Below, in pieces: positions 19,036-27,081 of a stretch of 64,000 nucleotides of DNA. The notes beneath the pieces were generated by a model. That model was not told the DNA's origin and searched no databases. It worked only from the letters and a program-made list of their open reading frames with translations. The position numbers were made by a program, and so were the translations under genes. The first letter of the stretch is position 1. Each line of letters opens with the position of its first letter. The stretch comes from Ostreococcus lucimarinus CCE9901. Its lineage: Eukaryota; Chlorophyta; Mamiellophyceae; Mamiellales; Bathycoccaceae. The stretch covers positions 558,001 to 622,000 of the forward strand of contig NC_009358.1 of NCBI RefSeq assembly GCF_000092065.1. The letters are read 5' to 3'.

Positions 19036-19731
19036 CTAGTAAATCCACGCTCCCCCCCCTATCGAGTTCATTGGCAGCGCGTAAGCCGCGCTCGCGAAGT
19101 ACTTTTCGAGCTGCGGAAGTGCCTTAAAGTTGGCGTGGTACCGCTTGAGCTCCGGAAACGTCTCCAACGGCGACTTCATACCGCGCCTGTTCGCGATGAT
19201 TTCGTGTTGATCCAGCATCTCGAACAGGTGAAAGTCGGCGCTCGACGGCGCGTCGCGAATCAAAAATTCCATCCCGCGTTGCTTCAGCAACGTCTCGAAT
19301 TTCGCGTAGAACTTACCCACCGTCGCGTTCATGTGATCATCGCAGTTCTTTTCGAACGCCTCCTTCGTCGTCGTCTTGCCGTTGAACGGATACACCACGC
19401 CCATCAACGCGTTCCGCAAGTCGTAGATTTCCGCCAGCGCCTGCGCGTTCGCCCATCTATGGTCCTCGCTCGCGAACGCGTCCACGCCCGTGACTTGACC
19501 CAAGAACTCGAGCACCACGCTCGAGTGCGTCACGACTTGACCGTCGCACTCGACGTACGGCAGGTTGATCAGCGCGTTCCCGCTCGCGAGCTCCGGTTTC
19601 TTCCCCGCGAACCACGATCCCGCGTCGGCGTAGTTCACGTCGGCGTAATCCGCGCCGGCGTACTCGCAGAGCATGCGCGCGGGCGCGCCGAGGCCGCGAA
19701 TCGGCCAGTATCCGAGCTCAATCTTCGGCAT
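19036..19731 (-). CDS. Glutathione S-transferase, mu/sigma-like
   Basis: A 231-residue GST that conjugates glutathione to electrophiles. The N-terminal thioredoxin-fold part reads LGYWPIRGLGAPARMLCEYA, with the Tyr used by mu/sigma/alpha classes, then NLPYVECDGQVVTHSSVVLE, the glutathione gamma-glutamyl site. The helical C-terminal domain contains DAPSSADFHLFEMLDQHE, the conserved N-capping/D box. The core starts at the ATG at 19731. The frame is open to 19851, and that extension (Arg/Pro/Ala-rich) could be a plastid transit peptide, but the 19851 ATG overlaps the start of the divergent repeat-protein gene in the sequence CATG. I prefer 19731. Confidence 0.88.
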   Translation of the reverse strand: MPKIELGYWPIRGLGAPARMLCEYAGADYADVNYADAGSWFAGKKPELASGNALINLPYVECDGQVVTHSSVVLEFLGQVTGVDAFASEDHRWANAQALAEIYDLRNALMGVVYPFNGKTTTKEAFEKNCDDHMNATVGKFYAKFETLLKQRGMEFLIRDAPSSADFHLFEMLDQHEIIANRRGMKSPLETFPELKRYHANFKALPQLEKYFASAAYALPMNSIGGGAWIY

Positions 19732-19849
19732 CGCGCGCGCGGTGGCGTGCTTCGCGGGCGCGCGCGCGGCGTCGCGTTGTCGCGGTCGAGCGGGCGGCGG
19801 CGGCCTTCGGGACAACGCGACGCGCGACGGCGACGACGGCGCGCGAGAC

Positions 19850-20666
19850 ATGGCGAGCGTCGCGCCGCGCGCGCGATGCGGGACGATCAAGGTGCGCGAG
19901 TTCGCGCCTCGCGAGCTCGGACGGACGCGGCGTGGGCGCGCGCGGCGACGGCGCGCGACGACGTTTTGGATATCGGTTTAGATACGGCGCGAGTTCGAAC
20001 GAAGGATGCGCGCGCGTTTCGCGAACGGACGACTGACGAACGCGCCGAGCGCGCGCACAGACTATCGTGAACGCACCGACGAAGCGAGGCGCGCGAACGA
20101 CGACGCGCGCGAGTGGTAAGGGCGATGGGAAGGATCGGGTGTACATTGGCAAGGGACGTTACGTCGAAGACGACGCCAAGAAGTACGCTGGGCGCGATAA
20201 CTGGTTCACCGGCGGATGGCCGGGCGGAGAGAAGCAACTGAAGGAAGTTTTCATTCAAGAAGAAGCGGCTGCGGCCGCGCAGGCGGCGAAGGAGAGCGCG
20301 AAGAATGAGCTTCCAGAGTACGCCAAGGGCGACGATACTATTTACGTCGGCAAGGGTAAATACGTTAAAGGTGACGCGAAAAAGTTCGCAGGTCGCGATA
20401 ACTTGTTGACGGGCGGGTGGGCCGGTGGTGAGGTCGGACTGAAGGTTGGGGAGAAGCTGAAGATGAAGAAGGGTGATTTAGTCAAGGTGGCGGCGGGCGG
20501 CGGTTTCTTCGGCATGGGCGGTAAGCCCCAGCGCGTCGGCACCGTTCGCAAAGTGAACGTCAAGAAGAACGGCGATTGCACGATTGAAATCGCCGTGTTG
20601 CCGTTCGATCGCGTCGAAACCGTGGACAGTTCTCTGTGCACGCCGACCACACTGGAGGAAATGTAA
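19850..20666 (+). CDS. Plastid protein with two copies of a Gly-rich motif and SH3-like C-terminus (two exons)
   Basis: A 215-residue protein assembled from exon 1 19850-19891 (MASVAPRARCGTIK) and exon 2 20061-20666 (TIVNAPTKRGARTT...). The intron is 169 nt, starts GTGCGC and has CTGAC at 20033-20037. Together the two exons give a ~35-residue transit-peptide-like leader. The mature part carries two near-identical motifs separated by an Ala/Glu linker: VYIGKGRYVEDDAKKYAGRD and IYVGKGKYVKGDAKKFAGRD, each followed by a Trp/Gly end (FTGGWPGGE, LTGGWAGGE). The C-terminal ~75 residues look like a small beta barrel (DLVKVAAGGGFFGMGGKPQR). I do not recognise the function; a thylakoid or stromal scaffold role is only a guess. 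Without exon 1 there is no ATG. Confidence 0.82.
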
Positions 20667-20759
20667 ACGCGTGAACGCTCGTTCTCGAATGACCGCGCCG
20701 CGACGACAGGAACCAGGGGTCTGACGCTCTCGTCCGAACTCGTCCTATCGCGAGTTTCG

Positions 20760-20803
20760 TTAATATTCAATACTTTAATATTCAATACTTTAATATTCAA
20801 TAC
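20760..20803. repeat. 15-bp AT-rich tandem repeat, three copies
   Basis: The unit TTAATATTCAATACT occurs at 20760-20774, 20775-20789 and 20790-20803 (last copy one base short). It is strikingly AT-rich within a GC-rich genome and lies in the 222-bp gap between the repeat-protein stop and the next gene. It may mark a 3' untranslated region or transcription terminator; no function is proven. Confidence 0.9.
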
Positions 20804-20888
20804 ACACCGATACCGACACCACCGCGAACGATCGTACGCGTCGCCGCCGCAGCCGCCGCCTGCGCCGGTCCTCAGACGCCGGCGGTTC

Positions 20889-21266
20889 ATGCCCGCCGCC
20901 GCGCCACCGGCATCCCCTTCGACGCCGTCGGCGACGATATCTACCGCGCCCACGCACCCCGCCAACTGCTTGTGCTGCATCGGCGGCCCCGACCTGTCGT
21001 TCGAGCGCGCCGTCTTTTCCATCCTCGCATTGAAGTTGGGCTTTGAGTACGACACCGCGGCGAAGTTTATTCGTCTCTGCCGCGCCTCGCCTCGAATGGT
21101 GCTGAGTAAAGGCAAGTTTAAGGTCGCATCGAAGGTGCGAGGGAAAGATATCGACGCGCTGAGCGCGGAGGAGGTGCAGAGGGTGCAGGATGCGGTGCTA
21201 GGCGAGTACGCGGGGACGCTGGCGTTGGAAGAGAAGCAAAGAATCGACGCCGGTACGCGACGTTGA
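20889..21266 (+). CDS. Small hypothetical protein upstream of the A-T-ankyrin gene
   Basis: A 125-residue protein with a Pro/Ala/Thr/Ser-rich N-terminus (~28 residues), a CLCC cluster, and then a soluble helical part (FERAVFSILALKLGFEYDTA, DALSAEEVQRVQDAVLGEYA). No family is recognised. The stop at 21264-21266 is only 7 bp before the start codon of the adenylation-carrier-ankyrin gene on the same strand. This is unusually close for nuclear genes and suggests either a shared (bicistronic) transcript or a wrong start for one of the two. Confidence 0.6.
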   Translation: MPAAAPPASPSTPSATISTAPTHPANCLCCIGGPDLSFERAVFSILALKLGFEYDTAAKFIRLCRASPRMVLSKGKFKVASKVRGKDIDALSAEEVQRVQDAVLGEYAGTLALEEKQRIDAGTRR

Positions 21267-21273
21267 CGTCGCG

Positions 21274-23865
21274 ATGGTGAACGCAGATGGACTACACACG
21301 GTGTGTGATTACGCACGATGGAGAGCGTGCGATCCCACGACGCGATTTCGCGAGGCGGTGCGATATTATGAAACGTTGAACGGCGCGCCGACGACGTTGC
21401 GCTTTGGCGAACTTGTCGACGAGGCGACGCGTTTGAGCGATTTTTTCGCGCCGTACGCGAAGTCAGCGGTACGTGACTCTCCGCCTTGTTGCGTGATCAC
21501 GCTTGAAGACGGCGTGGAAGTGTTCACATGCCAGTTGGCGGCGATGTTTGCAGGTATGGCGGTGTCACCGATGAGTACGCGAGATCCTGCAAAACGATTG
21601 GCGAGCGTCTTTGCAGACGCGGATGTCCGCATCGTGATCGTTCGTGATGGGGACGAGGCATTGAAGGTGGGCGAACTCACGAATGCGAAAGTTTTTACCG
21701 TCGAAGCGTTATTCAGGGCCCAACAACGATCAGCCACTGCGACCATCGCAGTAAAAGCCGACGACGCCTCGCACGTGTTTTTCACGAGTGGATCTACGGG
21801 GCGACCGAAGGGCTGCGTGGCTTCACACGCCGCGCTGTTGTCATACTGCGAAGCGAAGAACATTGCACATGAAATTGACGGTACAAGTGTTGTGTACTGT
21901 GCGAGCAGTCACATGTTTGACCCGCACTTTACGGATTTTTGCAGCGCCATCGTCGCCGGCTGTACGTTGACTTCAGCGTCGCGTGAAGTCACGTTCGCGC
22001 GACTCGGTGATGCTTTGCGAGTATCGAGCGCAACGCATTGTTTGACGACGCCTATTTTGCTCAGTTCGGTACGAGAAATTCCGAGTTTGAAATATTTGCG
22101 GCTCGTCGCGCTCGGCGGAGAAACGATGTCTAAATCGCTCGCGCAAGCTTGGCTCGATGCCGGCGTTCGAGTGGCAAACACATACGGCGTCACGGAATGT
22201 GTCGCGTATCAGACGTTCTGTGAGATAAAACAAGCGTCAAACGATGACTTGCGCACGTTGGGGGATCCACTTCCGGGTAATACATTCATATTTGCCGCCG
22301 ATCCCGGCGACGATCCGACGTTGACGGCGAAAGCGGGCGAGCTTGCAGAACTATGGATCGGCGGGCGCCAGGTCGGGAACGGATATTTGAACCGTCCTGA
22401 GCTCACATCGGCGCGTTTTAAAAATAATTTGTACCGAACGGGCGACATAGTTAAAGTTTCCTCCGACGGCCAGCACATTCTCGTCGGACGTCGCGACGAT
22501 CAAGTGAAGATAAGCGGTCAGCGCGTCGAGCTTGGAGAAGTTGAAGACGCGATTCGCCGTACGTGCAGCGCGTTCACACGTGAAGTGAAGTGTGTTCTGG
22601 CAAGTACAACAAAACAGCTCATCGCTTATTGCACTGGATCTTTCACGGACGTTGACACCGTGGTCACGGCGGCCATGCGATATGCCGTCGCCCGAGAGAT
22701 TCCTCAGCACATGGTTCCATCCATGTTTGTGTTTTTGGACGAGTTGCCGATGACGTCGACAGGAAAAGTTTCGCGCGCGGATTTGTCGCGGCGCGAAGTC
22801 GATGTGCGCGAGCAGGGATGCGCAATCAAGTTTGGTGAGTTTGGTGCGGATTTGGCACGAATATGGTCAGATGAGCTTGGTGTCGATGTAACGCACGGTG
22901 ATGCGGATTTCACAGCGAATGGTGGCGACTCGCTACGAGCGCTTAGAGTAGTTCAGCGAGTAAAAGCGCTCATCATAAAAGAAGACGTCGACGCTGGTGG
23001 TGGTACGTTCGGCGAAGCACTCGGGGCGTTTGCGCCCATCGAACTGTTACAGCGCTCACGGCTAAATGACTACGCGCGCTTTATTCGCGGCAGCGTCGAA
23101 GACTGGCCTTCAAGATATGCCACGGATTCAGACGCCGATGAAGCCGAGGCAACGCTCAGTGATATCGATATCGGCTTGCACGTATTGATTCGCGCATCAG
23201 CGGCAGGTCACGTGAGTTTGGTAAAGCTGCTCGTCGATGCAGGCGTTAGCGTCGATCCAAACTCACGCTCAACGCCGCTCCACGTGGCGTGCGCCAATGC
23301 GCGCGTCGAATGCGTGCGAGCGCTCCTTGATTCCGGTGCCTCCGTGAACGCGCTCGGTACTAGCAGAAGAACGCCGTTGATATTTGCCGTTTCTTCGCCG
23401 ATGTGTACATCTGAGCTCGTGAAGATTCTGTTGGGACGTGGCGCCGCGATTGGCGCAGTCGACGAGGACAAGCAAACTGTTTTGCACGCCGCGGCGCGGG
23501 TGGGCGCGGCGTCTTCGGTCATCGGCACCTTACTCGACGCGCAGTCTACTTCATCCGCGAAAGGTAAAGCGTCAAAAAAAGCGTTGATGTTGCACGTCAA
23601 CGCTCTCGATGTCTGGGGACGTACCGCCTTGCACTGGGCCTCGGTAAACGGCCATCGCAACGCGTGCAAATCGCTCCTCGAGCGAGACGTAGACGCATCG
23701 ATCAAAGATGTCAACGGCGAAACCGCGCGCGACATAGCCGAACGCCGCGCGCTGTGTAGCGCCCAGGAGCGCCCCAGAGGCGGTCGGCCGAGCACGTGGG
23801 GCGACATCGCCAACTTACTCGGCGGAAGCGGAGCTACGAAACACCTCAAAGCGTCTCTGGCGTAA
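21274..23865 (+). CDS. Adenylation-carrier-ankyrin protein (NRPS-like, A-T-ANK)
   Basis: An 863-residue protein with three parts. Residues ~1-515 are an adenylate-forming domain: P-loop FFTSGSTGRPKGC (~167), NTYGVTECVAYQ (~302), YRTGDIV (~386), GRRDDQVKISGQRVELGEVE (~404) and the catalytic-Lys motif TSTGKVSR (~493), so it should activate a carboxylate or amino acid as an AMP ester. Residues ~520-610 are a carrier domain with GGDSLRALRV; the Ser is the expected phosphopantetheine site. Residues ~639-863 hold about five ankyrin repeats (e.g. TPLHVACANARVECVRALLD). No condensation, reductase or thioesterase domain is present, so the fate of the thioester is unknown. The two-domain core recalls AASDH/U26 and ebony-type proteins, but those lack ankyrins. 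Confidence 0.9.
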   Translation: MVNADGLHTVCDYARWRACDPTTRFREAVRYYETLNGAPTTLRFGELVDEATRLSDFFAPYAKSAVRDSPPCCVITLEDGVEVFTCQLAAMFAGMAVSPMSTRDPAKRLASVFADADVRIVIVRDGDEALKVGELTNAKVFTVEALFRAQQRSATATIAVKADDASHVFFTSGSTGRPKGCVASHAALLSYCEAKNIAHEIDGTSVVYCASSHMFDPHFTDFCSAIVAGCTLTSASREVTFARLGDALRVSSATHCLTTPILLSSVREIPSLKYLRLVALGGETMSKSLAQAWLDAGVRVANTYGVTECVAYQTFCEIKQASNDDLRTLGDPLPGNTFIFAADPGDDPTLTAKAGELAELWIGGRQVGNGYLNRPELTSARFKNNLYRTGDIVKVSSDGQHILVGRRDDQVKISGQRVELGEVEDAIRRTCSAFTREVKCVLASTTKQLIAYCTGSFTDVDTVVTAAMRYAVAREIPQHMVPSMFVFLDELPMTSTGKVSRADLSRREVDVREQGCAIKFGEFGADLARIWSDELGVDVTHGDADFTANGGDSLRALRVVQRVKALIIKEDVDAGGGTFGEALGAFAPIELLQRSRLNDYARFIRGSVEDWPSRYATDSDADEAEATLSDIDIGLHVLIRASAAGHVSLVKLLVDAGVSVDPNSRSTPLHVACANARVECVRALLDSGASVNALGTSRRTPLIFAVSSPMCTSELVKILLGRGAAIGAVDEDKQTVLHAAARVGAASSVIGTLLDAQSTSSAKGKASKKALMLHVNALDVWGRTALHWASVNGHRNACKSLLERDVDASIKDVNGETARDIAERRALCSAQERPRGGRPSTWGDIANLLGGSGATKHLKASLA

Positions 23866-23924
23866 ACGCGCCTCGCAGAGTTACATTGTACATTCTAGAT
23901 AATCCCTCACGCAACGAACGCGCG

Positions 23925-24350
23925 CTACCATAACATATCATCATCCGCATCGTCTTCACCGTCCTCGATCCCCTCGCTCGTCGTCATCGCTCCGATCGCC
24001 CTCGCCGCGTGTTCCGCCGTCTCCGCGTCCGCCCCGCTCGTCGCCGCGAAGTACGCCGCGTTCCTCTTCTTCACCTCCCGCTTCGCCGCCTCCCCCAGCG
24101 CCTCTCGCGGGGCGTCGTCACCACTTCGACGCATCGCTCGCTGTCTCGCGCGCACCGCCTGCTTGTTCATCCGCTTCACGTCCAGCGCGTGTTTATTATT
24201 CGTGCGCTTTTTCGCCTTTTTCGCACCCGCGCCGCCGCCGCCGCCGCCGTCGCCGCCGCCGCCGCGCCGCGCCGTCGCCGTTCCCGCCGCGCCGCTCCCG
24301 AGCGACTCCAACGCGCGCGCGAGTTGATCCTTGAGCAATCGCCGCGACAT
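23925..24350 (-). CDS. Small basic/low-complexity protein
   Basis: A 141-residue protein beginning MSRRLLKDQLARALESLG, then a glycine run and a Lys/Arg-rich stretch (KKAKKRTNNKHALDVKRMNK) that could be a nuclear or nucleolar signal, and an acidic end (EDGEDDADDDMLW). I do not recognise a family. The upstream in-frame ATG at 24383 is possible but would nearly touch the DNAJ gene; the 24350 start leaves a 50-bp divergent gap. Small ribosome-biogenesis factors often look like this, but nothing proves that role. Confidence 0.6.
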   Translation of the reverse strand: MSRRLLKDQLARALESLGSGAAGTATARRGGGGDGGGGGGAGAKKAKKRTNNKHALDVKRMNKQAVRARQRAMRRSGDDAPREALGEAAKREVKKRNAAYFAATSGADAETAEHAARAIGAMTTSEGIEDGEDDADDDMLW

Positions 24351-24400
24351 GTCGTCCCGCGTCGCGTCGCGATGTCGCGCCATCGCGACGCGCGCGCGCG

Positions 24401-25189
24401 ATGTCGCGCGACGCCGACGCCGACGCGAGCGACGCCGACGCCGACGCGAGCGACGCCGACGACGCGCCGCGCGGCGAGGACCTGTACGCGATCCTCGGCC
24501 TGCGCAAGGAGGCGAATCCGTCGGCGAAGGACATCAAGCGCGCGTACCATCGCAAAGCGCTCGAACTTCATCCCGATAAAAACGTCGGCGACGCGAGCGC
24601 GGCGGGAAAGTTTCAGACGCTGCAGCGCGTGTACGGCGTGCTGAGCGACGAGACGAAGCGACGGACGTACGACGCGACGGGAAGGGTGGAGGACGCGGAG
24701 TTGGGAGGGGAGGCGTTTCAAAATCTGTACGAATATTACCGCGGGGCGTATAAGGAGGTGTCGACGGAGGATATCGAGGCGTTCGAGCGGGAGTATCGGG
24801 GAAGCGAGGCGGAAAAACGAGATGTGCTGGAGCGCTACGCGAAGTACGAGGGAGACATGACGCGGGTGTTCGCGTGGGTGATGTGTAGCGAGGAGGCGGA
24901 CGATTCGCATCGATTCGCCGACGTCGTGGACGAAGCCGTGAGGGATGGACGCGCGGAGTCGTACGCGGTGTACGAGGCGTGGGCGCGAGAGGTGAGGAAA
25001 CGAAAGGCGCCGAAAGATCCGCTGGGGGCGCGGAAGGTGAAAAAGGGGACTAAGAAGGGTGGCGGCGACGACGCGGATTTGTTTGCGCTCATTCAACGCA
25101 AGAACGCGATGCGAGCGGATCAGGCGGATGATATGTTCGCCGCGCTCGAGGCAAAGTACGCGCCGAAGAAAAGAACGAAGAAGAACTAG
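24401..25189 (+). CDS. DNAJC9: DnaJ/HSP40 co-chaperone, DNAJC9-like
   Basis: A 262-residue J-protein. After a short Asp/Ala repeat (a 21-bp unit repeated at the DNA level) comes the J domain DLYAILGLRKEANPSAKDIK with the HPD motif in ALELHPDKNVG. The next ~110 residues match DNAJC9: YEYYRGAYKEVSTEDIEAFE, YRGSEAEKRDVL, YEGDMTRVFAWVMC and DEAVRDGRAESYAVYEAWAR. Animal DNAJC9 is a nuclear HSP70 co-chaperone that also binds histones H3-H4; a similar nuclear role is inferred. The Lys-rich tail (KKRTKKN) fits nuclear location. It is complete and intronless. Confidence 0.88.
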   Translation: MSRDADADASDADADASDADDAPRGEDLYAILGLRKEANPSAKDIKRAYHRKALELHPDKNVGDASAAGKFQTLQRVYGVLSDETKRRTYDATGRVEDAELGGEAFQNLYEYYRGAYKEVSTEDIEAFEREYRGSEAEKRDVLERYAKYEGDMTRVFAWVMCSEEADDSHRFADVVDEAVRDGRAESYAVYEAWAREVRKRKAPKDPLGARKVKKGTKKGGGDDADLFALIQRKNAMRADQADDMFAALEAKYAPKKRTKKN

Positions 25190-25221
25190 CTATTGTCAAT
25201 AATCTCAAGATGTGTGGACGC

Positions 25222-26766
25222 TCACAAGAAGAATCCTTTGCGAATGGGCGCGTTGGGAGGCTTGGCCTCGACGACGTTTGCGCCGAGCGCGTGCTTGCAA
25301 ATTTTGCCTTTCGCGTCGCCACTGTACAGCGCCTTACCATCGGTTGTTACCACAATGGCGTTCACGTCAGCGTCGTGAATAGTCGTTTTGAACATGAGTT
25401 CGCCATCCGTGACGCGCCAAACGCTTAATTCGCCGTCGCCGCGAATGATCGAATACGGTTTCGGCGCTTGCGCCGCTTTGGAACTTCCGATGACGATGAA
25501 AGGATCGTTCTTAATCGTACATAATGAGTTGACATATCCTTCCTGACCACCAACTGATCGCACCCATTGTAACGATAATTTGCCGCTCTTTCCTCGCACG
25601 TCGTGGATGCGCACGCTGCCATCCGCACCGGCGCAATAGAGCGTTCGACCGTCTTTCGCGATCGTCATCTCTCGCACCGCGGAAGTCATCTTCGTGGTCG
25701 AGTGAGGCTGCATCGGTGTGACTTTCGACTTCAAGTCCCATATCGCGATGTATGCATCGAGCGAACCACTCACGATGGCGCTGTTAACTCTCACCAACGA
25801 CGTGACGCAGTCGCTGTGAAATTCCAAATGTTTCACTGTTCCAATTTCTCTCTCACCCGCAGCAGCGCTCTCGAAACATCGATCATACGCATCAACGTCA
25901 TCGATGTCGTCGAGTTTGCTCGTATGCTTGAACGTGAGGTCCTCGCCACTGCTTCTTTCTTCGTTTGTAGGCGAAGACGTTAAATCCCACACATAAACTC
26001 TTCCATCTCGCAACAAGGGCGACGCCAGATAAATGATCGACAAGTCGTCGTTCGCCGCCATCGAACGACACTGTGGCGCGGTGTTTGTGTATTTGGACAG
26101 CTTTTTTACGTTGACGTATTTAAAAACATCGGCGAAATCGCTGTGCGGCGCGCTCCACGTCGTCGTCTCTCCGTTGTCCAGCGACACCTTACTCCATCCA
26201 CCATTTTCGTACCCGACGAGCGCTTCGCCGCTGGCTTTCGATATTTGCAACATCCGCACGGGTGTGTTTGCGTTGTTAAACTCGTCTCCGGTGGCGTTCA
26301 CCGGCGTTGGATAAAAGCTCCGCATCGCGCCAGCGCCAACGTCGCCGCTTGCTCGAATCTGCTTCACCACGCCGTTCGTCATCCCGACGTACACGCTCGC
26401 CCCATCCGGCGCGATCGTCATCACGCGCACACCCTCGCGCACGAACTCCCCCTCGCCTTCGCGCGAAACTGCCTCTGGAACGACGACGCGCTCGAACGCC
26501 GCGCGCGTCGTCTTCATCTTTTCCGCCCGCGCCGGCGCCGACGTCGCGGTCCCGCCCAAACTCAAAGTCGTCGTCGAAGACGACGACGACGACGCTCCAT
26601 CGACCGCGACCGCGTCGAGATCCACCATTTGCGGCGGTGTCTCCCGCGTCCGCGGTCGGCGATGCTTCGCGTACCGCCCCGCGACTTTCCTCGCCCTTCG
26701 CTCGCGATCGCCCTCCCCATCGAGCGTTTCTTCATCGACCACCTCCACTTCGCGTATCCGCACCAT
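25222..26766 (-). CDS. WD40-repeat protein
   Basis: A 514-residue protein with a charged, Ser-rich N-terminus (~95 residues) and a WD40 propeller. Blade-like segments include REGVRVMTIAPDGASVYVGM, RVYVWDLTSS, VTSLVRVNSAIVSGSLDAYI with AIWDLKSK, REMTIAKDGRTLYCAGADGS with VRIHDVRG, ELSVWRVTDG and VNAIVVTTDGKALYSGDAKG. Propellers of this kind are scaffolds; no partner can be named. The start at 26766 (MVRIREVEV) begins the first ordinary sequence; the frame is open upstream to 27279 but there it is Arg-rich antisense-like sequence. It diverges from the TIG gene and converges with DNAJ with 32 bp between stops. Confidence 0.8.
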   Translation of the reverse strand: MVRIREVEVVDEETLDGEGDRERRARKVAGRYAKHRRPRTRETPPQMVDLDAVAVDGASSSSSSTTTLSLGGTATSAPARAEKMKTTRAAFERVVVPEAVSREGEGEFVREGVRVMTIAPDGASVYVGMTNGVVKQIRASGDVGAGAMRSFYPTPVNATGDEFNNANTPVRMLQISKASGEALVGYENGGWSKVSLDNGETTTWSAPHSDFADVFKYVNVKKLSKYTNTAPQCRSMAANDDLSIIYLASPLLRDGRVYVWDLTSSPTNEERSSGEDLTFKHTSKLDDIDDVDAYDRCFESAAAGEREIGTVKHLEFHSDCVTSLVRVNSAIVSGSLDAYIAIWDLKSKVTPMQPHSTTKMTSAVREMTIAKDGRTLYCAGADGSVRIHDVRGKSGKLSLQWVRSVGGQEGYVNSLCTIKNDPFIVIGSSKAAQAPKPYSIIRGDGELSVWRVTDGELMFKTTIHDADVNAIVVTTDGKALYSGDAKGKICKHALGANVVEAKPPNAPIRKGFFL

Positions 26767-27081
26767 CGCCCGCGCCGCCCCGCCCCGCCTCGCCTTCGCC
26801 GCGCCGCGACGTCTCGTCGACCTTCCTCGTCGCGCCTCGCGCTCGCGCGCGCGCGCGTCGATCTCGCGCGCGTCCGACTGGTCAGAGACGCGTCGCCCTC
26901 CCGAGCGTTTTTTTTTAATCATTCGACGACCGTTTGGCCGCGGGACGCGACGTCGCCGCCCGCGCGAGCCGCACGCGTCGACGCGCGCGTCGCGCACGCC
27001 GCGCGCGCGAACGCACGCGAAACGCGGACGCGCGCGCGATCGACGCGCTCGGACGCCCGTTCGGTGCGGCGCGCGCGCGCG
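26767..27081. promoter_or_regulatory. Divergent intergenic region with T9 tract
   Basis: A 315-bp GC-rich gap between the WD40 (minus) and TIG-mosaic (plus) genes. A run of nine T at 26908-26916, preceded by CGAGCG, matches the element in the other divergent region at 10032-10045. The remainder is Arg-codon-like GCG-rich sequence without clear motifs; promoter function is inferred from position. Confidence 0.4.

Noticed and set aside
20067-20067. Repeat-protein gene beginning at a GTG at 20067
   Set aside because: A spliced first exon at 19850-19891 with an ATG, GTGCGC donor and CTGAC branch point explains the N-terminus.
26143-27081. Extension of the TIG frame upstream into the WD40 gene
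   Set aside because: The added 313 residues are antisense to the WD40 gene and lack domains; the signal helix begins after 27082.
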